A DNA stretch of 64,000 nucleotides, taken from contig NC_034010.1 in assembly GCF_000346465.2 (NCBI RefSeq), forward strand, positions 15,601,248 to 15,665,247. Reading direction: 5' to 3'. The notes under the pieces are model-generated. The model was not told the origin of the DNA and did not search any database. It was given only the letters and a program-made list of their open reading frames with translations. Shown piece after piece: positions 56,651-64,000 of this stretch (position 1 is the first letter of the stretch; every line of letters starts with the position of its first letter). The stretch is from Prunus persica. Taxonomy: Eukaryota > Streptophyta > Magnoliopsida > Rosales > Rosaceae. The position numbers were made by a program, and so were the translations under genes.

Positions 56651-57411
56651 GGGGGTGTATTCAATTGGGATTTTAAAAGACTATTTTTGGATAAATAAGT
56701 CTTGTGATATTCAATTAAGTCTTTTAAATAACTAAAAAGTCTTGTGGTATTCCATTAAGACTATTAGGAGTTTTTAAAAAGGGTTACCAAATCTGGTGGT
56801 ATTCAATCAAGACTTTAAACAAGTAAGAAAAAGTCTTATGGTATTCAAAAACTTGCTAATTTTGAAGGATTTTTTAAAATACGGAATATGTGAGATTTTT
56901 TAGTGAGAGGTATAAATACCAAACCCCAATCTCGAATCCCATCTTAACCCATCAGATTTTCACGTGGGACTTTTTTTATTCATTCCTTCATCACCTTGGC
57001 CTCCACCCAAGCAGTTGTGCACTGGCCCTGACGACCAAACCACCAATACCTAGAGCTACTTGCTGTTGGGTGTAAACAACGACCTTCCTTCCATCCCCAT
57101 CTCCCTCTCTGTTGCATAATAAACTCTTGTGAATTCTCCATCACCTTCAACCCCCCAATTCACCAATAAAAATCTCAACTTTGTTCTCTGATTTTTTTGT
57201 GGTGGGGCTGTGGGGCTATGGACCGACGAGATAGAAGACATGGAGGGGCACATAGAGAGTTTTTCTGTTTTTTTTTCCCTCTGATTCTATAATTCACCAA
57301 TAAAAATCTCAACTTTGTTTGATGACATGTTTGATTCTAGCTCTGTTGATTTCCGTCATGCACAGAAATAAGAAGTGGGTTTGTTGCCAATGTGTATATT
57401 GGAAGATCTTT

Positions 57412-57501
57412 GGTAAGTTTTATAGTAGAAGCAGTGAGTTACAGACTGCCTATAGGGCGTTTGATGAAATGCCTGTGAGAAATGTGGTGTCGTGGAGAGC
57501 T
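57412..57501 (+). pseudogene. PPR protein gene fragment
   Basis: Encodes GKFYSRSSELQTAYRAFDEM, then PVRNVVSWRA. This is the PPR repeat pattern of plant PCMP proteins (RAFDEMP.RNVVSW). Only one repeat remains, inside the inverted-repeat element. Confidence 0.65.
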
Positions 57502-57709
57502 AATTGGATTTTATATACAAAATAAAACCGACCACAAGTTTGTAAGATGTTATCCAAATCCCTTGATTCTCAATATAAAGAACATTTCACAAACATCGAG
57601 TCCTGAAGGTGGTACTAGTTTTTAATATGTTACCGTCCGACCAATTATTCAATATAAAGAATGCGGCCTGGGCACCTATAACTTCTAATCTCTTCATCTT
57701 TTGATTCTC

Positions 57710-58103
57710 ATATAAGGCACATCACCTCCTCTCCGTTGGTTGATGTGGGATCTTACAATCCACCACCCTTAAGGGCCCGACGTCCTCGTCGGCACACTCG
57801 CACCACACGGCAGAGTGGCTCTGATACCAAATTGTCACATCCCAGGATCGGCTCCGCCGTAGCACGATATTGTCCGCTTTGGGCCCCCCTCTCTGCCCGC
57901 ACGATTTTGTTTCTGGGAGCTCACGAGCAACTTCCCAGTGGGTCACCCATTCTGAGATTGCTCTCGCCCCCAACTCGCTTAACTTCGGAGTTCCTACGAC
58001 TCCGAAGCCAGTTAGCTCCCAAAAGGCCTTGTGCTAGATGGATGCGGGTGTGCACATATAAGGCACATCACTCCCTTTCCGTTGGTTGATGTGAGATCTT
58101 ACA
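57710..58103 (-). mobile_element. Truncated Cassandra TRIM retrotransposon
   Basis: Read on the minus strand, an LTR runs from 58103 (TGTAAGATCTCACATC) to 57833 (GATGTGACA). TTTGGTATCAGAGCC follows (about 57831-57817), the initiator-tRNA primer-binding site. A short spacer with GAGGACGTCGGGCCCTTAAG leads to the start of the second LTR at 57757, which breaks off after about 45 bp. The 5S-like sequence in the LTR and the tiny internal part identify Cassandra. It has no proteins. Confidence 0.85.
57921..57995 (-). pseudogene. 5S rRNA-derived sequence in the Cassandra LTR
   Basis: The minus strand reads GAACTCCGAAGTTAAGCG, GGGCGAGAGCAATCTCAGAA and TGGGTGACCCACTGGGAAGT, closely following plant 5S rRNA, including its internal pol III promoter region. 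In Cassandra the 5S-like part is a normal component of the LTR, so this is not an rRNA gene. Confidence 0.85.
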
Positions 58104-58604
58104 ATGATTGCAAGGTATATATGCCCAGAACAGCCTTACCTCACAACCTTTCTTCCTGTAAGGTTCATGGAAGTGTGTGGATTGGCATTGAGGCTACAGA
58201 TAGAGTGGCAAACTTGTGCAATTGGAGCCAGAGTGTGGTTCTACCCATGTGCAATTGGCAAACCTATATGCTAAGCGTGGGATGCTGGGACGGGGCAGCA
58301 AGAGTTCCGAAGTTGATGAAATAATATTATTTCTTACTTATTTTTGTATTGAGAAAGACATACAAACAATGAAATAATAGCTTTTAATTTCTTCTAAAAA
58401 AATCTTATGTCGAACCCAGAAAAAATCCATGTGGTCCTTTCAAATCTTATAAATCATATTATAGAAATCTTATAAATCCTTAAGTAAAAAATCTTAATTA
58501 TATAAATCCATAAATAAAATCCTATAAGTCATTATATTCTGGTTAAATTCACTAGACTTTTTTTATTCCTAAATAGTCTTTTAAAATCTCAATTGAATAC
58601 ACCC

Positions 58605-59540
58605 ATCAAATTTACCTGTTTTTAAAATGAAATAGATTTGGAAGGATTTAATTGAGTGTTGGAGTTTGGAGAACTTTTAGAGTTTAGATATAAATAATAA
58701 AGGCCAACATAAGTCCAACCTCTACGGCAAAGATTTTATACAACGTGTTTTTTTCTCTCTACACAAAATGAACCACCCTCCAAAAATAGGCTTTTTCAAT
58801 TTTCTTGTTAGTTTTCCTTCTTCTTCCATGATTTTTTCTTATTTGGTACTGTTCGTTAAGAACCACAAAGAACATTGACTGACTGACTACAAGGAAAAGA
58901 TACAAGAGATCTAAAAGTGCCAGCTAGACTTGGATGTGGAGCCAATAAAGGAGAACCAGGAAGAAAGTGGCCATGAAGATATTATAAGAGCTTCTTTTCG
59001 ATATAAGAGTGCCTATATTAAATCAACCATTCATTTTATAATGGAAAACAGAGAAACATTATAGATAACACTACAATGGAGGTGAAAACAAAGAAACCTA
59101 AATTGAAAGCATACACTTAAGAGTTAACTATCGTCGCAAAAAGAAGCTAAAATAGAATCTATTCACATGAATAAAAACACTACCAGGCCAGAATTGAAGT
59201 GCTTTTCCTTCTTCATGATTAAGCACAGTTGGGCAAAGACAAACTTTGATTCCAACGCATCCTCATATACAGAGAATAGTGTTGGGAAGAAAAAGTAACT
59301 AAAGTCTATGCAAATATATTTGAATCTATAATAAAAATTCATTAAAAATCCGGGTAAAACCTATAAAGGCCACTACTATAGCGAATGTTGAGAATACAAA
59401 TATGATACGTAACAAATCATCGCAAAGCAACATAGAAATCTTAAAAGTTGTTCCCAAATAATGACAACTTCAACATATACTTGAGCTCGTAAGGTGTCAT
59501 TGTCTTAAAAAATTTGGCCAACAAGTCATGATAATTATGT
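58605..59540. other. Intergenic, unassigned
   Basis: No coding or repeat structure recognised. Confidence 0.45.
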
Positions 59541-60049
59541 TGTTGTTGTAAATAATATTGGTGAAGCCCACATAAAGAGAAATGATGGAAGAAAAATGAT
59601 GGTGTTGAGTATGGTAGTCAAAAGAAGAAATGATGGTGTTAGAAGTGGAATGATTAGTCAAAAGATGAAATTATAATGTTGGGGAGAAATCATTATGTCT
59701 CCATTAGAAGCCTTTTACTTTGCCTATAAATAGGCTTGCTCATTCACTTGTAAGACACACCAAAATGAAGAGAAGAATGAGTGAGGAAAGAAAGAAAGGA
59801 AGAGAAGGAAGAAAGAGGGTGAGTGAGTTGAGAGGAAAGAGAGCAAGAGATAAATTCTCCAAGAGAGAAAATTGAGTGAGCCATACTTATTGTAAACACT
59901 AAAGTTGTAGCCCTATTATTTTACATAGTGGAAAAGTTATTACTGCTGCTCTCCGGGGACGTAGGCATAGCCGAACCTCGTTAAATACTGTGTCTCATCT
60001 ACTTTACGTGCAGCTCAATATTTGCACATATCCCAGTTATTTTACAACA
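59541..60049 (+). mobile_element. LTR of a Copia-like or non-autonomous retrotransposon
   Basis: A ~510-bp region begins TGTTGTTGTAAAT and ends TTTTACAACA. It has a promoter-like CCTATAAATAGGC (about 59719), a purine-rich untranslated region, and a TCTCCGGGGACGTAGGC / CCGAACCTCGTTAAAT motif common near the ends of such plant LTRs. The following CGTTATCAGCACGAG (60050-60064) is a likely primer-binding site. A second LTR is not in the window and the left boundary is approximate. Confidence 0.65.
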
Positions 60050-60284
60050 CGTTATCAGCACGAGAAGCTCTCAGGTATAATTTTTGTGCTGCACTATTAT
60101 TTATACTACTAACCATTGTATATATATATATATGAAAAGTTGATGGTAATATAATATGCTATATCTATTCACTTTTCTATTACTAACCACTAACAAAAAT
60201 GGACCCTTGGTAATACTAAACATATTATCAGTGGGAGACCGTTACTAATACTAACATTTTTCTTATTTTATTCGGTGGTGGTTT

Positions 60285-60900
60285 TAACCCCATATTTATT
60301 TTATTTACTGTATGGTGTAGGTTTATTACCCATACAAGCACGTTTACTTTATCGCAAATTTACTTTTACTTAAAGTATGATGTGGAATTAACCCTCATAC
60401 TTTATGAAATTTATTTTACTGCACATTTATTTTATTTACTGTATGGTGTAGGTTTATTACCCATACAACAGTATTTATTTAAAAGTGCGGTGCGGGTTTA
60501 TCGTCCACGCCTTTACTTTTATTTAAATGTATGGAGCAGAATTAGTGCCCATACAAGCACGTTTACTTTATCGCAAATTTACTTTTACTTAAAGTATGAT
60601 GAGGAATTAACCCTCATACTTTATGAATTTACTTTACCGCACATTTAATTTTATTTAAGATATGGTGCGGAATTAAGGTCCATATAGCAAGTAATTTATT
60701 TTATCGCACATTTACTTTTACTTAAAGTATGATGAGGAATTAACCCTCATACTTTATGAATTTACTTTACTGCACATTTACTTTTACTTAAAGTATGATG
60801 AGGAATTAACCCTCATACTTTATGAATTTACTTTACCGCACATTTACTTTTATTTAACGTATGGTGCGGGTTTATCGTCCATACAAGCAATTCATTTACC
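60285..60900 (+). repeat. Array of about ten stem-loop repeats
   Basis: Each ~60-70-bp monomer contains a short inverted repeat, such as AAAGTATGATGAGG...CCCTCATACTTT or GTATGGTGTAGG...CCCATACAA, joined by TTTACTTTATCGCA-like spacers. Stems are centred near 60320, 60390, 60455, 60500, 60545, 60608, 60675, 60740, 60805 and 60875. They lie just behind the LTR, in the leader of the retroelement. Confidence 0.75.
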
Positions 60901-61450
60901 AATAATTTAATTTACAAGCAATTTATTTTATGGATTAATTGTGTGGTATGATGAGTTTTTTTACAAGGATACAGATCAGAACCAGAAGTTTCTTGATCCT
61001 CATCATACAACTACATCAGGACTTGAAGATCCTTGATGATGATATTGATATGAGAGCTGGCAGTCTCTCCAGTACTATATTTGTAAACATGTGATCGGAC
61101 TTGAGGATCCTTGATCCTTGACATGTAAATAAGGACCTAGAGTTGCTTGATGATGTAACAGTACGGTATTGGTTAAAAGTGCCGTACACATGAATAATAA
61201 CTGTACTGGCAAATGTACTGTACACATGAATAGATACGTATTCATGACTTGATGAATAGTACCGTATACATGAATAGTGACGTATGCATAAATATTAACC
61301 ATTTTGGGTAAATCGTCACTATATTCAAAAGGGAACCTGCAGTTCCTTAAACTCATGGATAAGCAATTAAATGAGATGCCAGAAGTTCCTCAAAACATGG
61401 ACAATTATGTAAGGGCTTGAAGTCCAGAAATATGTACAGAAAATTGTAAA

Positions 61451-61571
61451 AATGTCCATACCATGAGAATATGTGATTTTGGTCCGAAGTTCAAAATCTA
61501 AGGGGATTGAATGTCCATACCATGAGAATATGTGATTTTGGCCTGAAGTTCAAAATCTAAAAGTATTGAGA
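61451..61571 (+). repeat. Two 60-bp direct repeats
   Basis: AATGTCCATACCATGAGAAT and the following TATGTGATTTTGG, GAAGTTCAAAATCTAA occur twice in tandem with three or four differences. They continue the repetitive retroelement interior. Confidence 0.8.
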
Positions 61572-64000
61572 ACCTAAAGTTCCAACAGTTAAATGGAAAA
61601 TCCTTGAGGTATTATTGCAAATTGTGGTATACCACATATTTCTTTGACATAAGAGAATGATGAATTTAATAAAGTTCGATTCTGTTATAATCGACACCTC
61701 AAGGAAGAAATATATTTTGTGAATTCCGGTTGTTAAGAATACACCGTGAAATGGATAATATCAGTATAAACCTCAAATGATGAATTGAGGCTTCCCACAT
61801 ATTTTGTTATATCTGGGCCGGAAGCACATGGATTCAAATAAATGAGAAATCCCGAACTTGAGGTTGTGGGTATATAGTAGTTAATGCTCTTCACTACTAT
61901 ATTGTGATATTATCATGGCTTTTACTCAATTCATATTTCATGTCCATTTGAAAAGGGCAAATAAATTCTGAGTTTGTGTTTAGCGCAGGCCAAAAGTTCC
62001 ATACGTTGAAATATGAAATTTAGGAGAGTCGATGTGGTTATTTGAACCTATAAGGCACAAGGTTCCAAACCGTCATTTTGAAAAGACGTAAAAACCACAG
62101 GTGCAAGTTTAAGAATGTGCGCAATTATTATAACAGGAACATACAACAGATAGATTTTTTCCACCTGCAATGAAGGTGCAGGCCCTGTAAAATCTATAAA
62201 AATACATCATGTTCTGGAAGCTGTTGAGCCTATTGTTAACAACTAAAATGAGTTATTAAAAACAACAACTTTAATTCTCGCAAGTGCACGAACCATTTAT
62301 AGTATAGCTTATGTAAATACGAGGTCGATCCCACGGAGAATGGTAACTTGGTTCCAAGTTAAATTACTTATAATGCTAGAAAAACATAGAACAAAGAAAC
62401 TGACTAACTAGCTAAAGGCATGGTCGAATTCAACAATGCCTCTTGCTAATTACTCAAGGTCTAGGACAGAATCCTAGCACCACACACGCACTCAAGATGG
62501 GGGGTTTTGTTGTTCAAATGAAAAGAAGAAAGTGAAATGAAAGGGCTCGAAAGTAAACACTAGCAGCAATGAACAAGTTGTAAAACAATGATGGAGAGGT
62601 GTTAGAGCCTTGGAATCTGCCACTAGTCTTCCTATCCAAGTTATGAATGCACAGAAATTGACTCAAGCTTCATCAACAATAGATTATCGCATACAAGCCT
62701 ATGGTATCTAGGTGCAGGATGCATCATTCTCCTAAGGCATGTGATTGTGCATGGTATCTACACAGCACGTGATCTCTAATATGCAACCTAAGCATGGTAT
62801 CTACTTAGACTAAAGCATACAAGAGTCATTAAGCTCCTTGAGAATATGATAATCACACAAGTCCTAGAACATGGTATCTGTCCTAGTCAACCCATGGTTA
62901 TTAACCCCTTGAATGATTCTTAGGCCATTCATATGTTGCTTGTGAAAGAAGAGTAGAATTGGTGAATCTAAACCCCTTCCCAACCTGTGCTAGATGCATA
63001 AAATCCTAGTTAGCTACTCCAAGAAAACATACATCAAGCACATAATAAACTGGAGGTTAACAACTTGATAATAAAAGCAAGGAAATCAATTAACCATAAA
63101 ATCATCCATAACATTGAATATTCATGACTAGGGCTTCATCCTAAGCCCTAACTAAATGGATTAGTTAGACATAACTATGAATACAGAAAATAAGAAATAC
63201 ATAGATAGGATAAAGAGAGGAGAAGAACTAGATGATGGCAGCAAGGAAGTTCCCAGGACAGCTCCAAGCTCTCTTCTCTCTTTGTGGTGAATCTGAATGT
63301 GTGTATGAGAGTAATGGATGAAATGAATGTGTGTGTCTACCCTCTCTCTTTGAATGAGTGTGTAACTCTCTATTTATAGAGTGCAATTTCGTGCTCCCCT
63401 TTGGCTGGTGAAACACACCTCTCTTAGCTGCTCCCAATTGCCTAAGCTGCCCAATAAATGCCAACTTTTCCAGCTGCCCAATAAATGCTTTGGTGGACTT
63501 TTCTTGGTTTCTTTATGGAAAGCTTGACTTTTGTTCATCTTTTTGACTTCCCATACTGATTTGTCTCCCATGTGTAGCCTACCAGAATTCCTGGAAAATG
63601 GTCATTGATTTGTGCAGACAAGATCCATAATTAAGCATGCCATGTTTTGCTCCTTTTTGACTTCCACAGCTGAAATGCCTCCCTAATTTGCTCAACATGT
63701 CAGGTCTAAAGTCAAACAATGATGAAGTGAGGCACATGGCTCAAGGGAGGTGTGGAGCACAAGGCTCACCAGCTGGCAGCTACATATTAAAATCCTCCTA
63801 GAGCATGGTTCAGTGTTTGACAGGCCAAGGACTCTAGCTATCATTAATTGGGCTGAAATTTGGATATGTTATACTAGACACCCATTGGAACAACTTCTGT
63901 GAAGCATGTCTCCTCATCCAAGCAGTGTAGGTTGCTGAAATGAGGCCTGCAAGATGACCCACGAATTTGGACTGACAAGGAGTGTGGCCCAAATTGGTTC
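61572..64000. other. Repetitive non-coding DNA to the window end
   Basis: To about 62240 this is retroelement-like interior without ORFs. At 62278-62345 the motif CTCGCAAGTGCACGAACC with GAGGTCGATCCCACGGAGAA resembles a sequence common in plant repeats, probably another element. ATGGTATCTA recurs five times at 62701-62880. Minus-strand ORFs of 65-78 codons (63228-63571) are low in information and unassigned. Confidence 0.4.

Larger units (their letters stand above)
56651..58604. mobile_element. Inverted-repeat element carrying foreign DNA
   Basis: The left end (GGGTGTATTCAATTGGGATT, then TTAAAAGACTATTT) and the reverse complement of the right end (GGGTGTATTCAATTGAGATT, then TTAAAAGACTATTT) match over about 40 bp. 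Subterminal AAGTCTTNTGGTATTCAATT motifs are repeated several times. It encloses a PPR-like gene fragment and a Cassandra TRIM. I find no transposase and no certain TSD, so the superfamily is open. Confidence 0.65.

Noticed and set aside
57921..57995. 5S rRNA gene
   Set aside because: The match is partial and lies within a Cassandra LTR with its own primer-binding site.
63228..63571. Two overlapping minus-strand ORFs near the window end
   Set aside because: Histidine- and serine-rich, without domain or splice context, within repetitive DNA.

Overview
This is a window of plant nuclear DNA, most likely from a woody eudicot. Genes have introns, plants-only families recur (SKP1-like/ASK, B3, type-I pectin methylesterase, DA1-related, GLR, PPR), the intergenic DNA is AT-rich, and plant transposons are dense (hAT, Mutator-type MITE, tRNA-derived SINE, Cassandra TRIM carrying 5S rRNA). 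I suspect a rosid, possibly Rosaceae, but the sequence alone does not prove it. One 100-N assembly gap lies at 27471-27570.

Layout. 0.4-2.3 kb: an SKP1-like gene with a 14-residue C-terminal deletion, a 220-bp insertion with a 16-bp target-site duplication (TSD), and an antisense DA1-related (DAR) pseudogene. 3-5.4 kb: a MITE and a 110-bp tandem repeat. 5.9-7.2 kb: a small B3-domain gene (minus). 12.7-17.8 kb: broken fragments of several unrelated genes (gamma-SNAP, a class-III aminotransferase, MUS81), all on the plus strand, resembling transposon gene capture. 18.6-21.1 kb: an intact SKP1-like gene, then a terminal fragment of a third copy whose 3' flank is split by a hAT-like element. 22.8-25 kb: a complete pectin methylesterase gene (minus), with its 3' end partly duplicated around a SINE. 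25.4-29.97 kb: a hAT-like element, a Mutator-type MITE around the gap, and a U6 snRNA locus split by a hAT-like element that itself holds another inverted-repeat element. 31.9-35.1 kb: an intact seven-exon DA1-related peptidase gene, the relative of the pseudogene at 1.4-2.3 kb.

36.36-45.92 kb is the most unusual region. Three tandem units of about 3.25, 3.38 and 2.93 kb each hold a short gene predicted to encode signal peptide, proline-rich stretch, one membrane helix and a C-terminal CxxC-x10-CxxC motif. Each unit also has a telomere-type TTTAGGG tract between two copies of a ~140-bp repeat, and an intronic ~115-bp minisatellite with 8, 9 and 5 monomers. I do not recognise the protein family.

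46.2-55.8 kb is decayed: a GLR pseudogene fragment, a Ty3/Gypsy gag remnant, and a long multi-exon pseudogene of a conserved plant protein with a galactose-binding-like N-terminus. 56.6-58.6 kb is an inverted-repeat element with a PPR fragment and an inserted Cassandra TRIM. 59.5-62 kb holds an LTR, a primer-binding-site-like junction and a leader made of about ten stem-loop repeats. The rest is repetitive non-coding DNA.

Probably functional genes: SKP1-like at 18631, B3 at 5878-6669, pectin methylesterase at 23264-24973 and DAR at 31949-35109. The shortened SKP1-like gene at 555 and the array genes, especially copies 2 and 3, may also work. There are no operons; grouping reflects duplication and transposition rather than a shared pathway.
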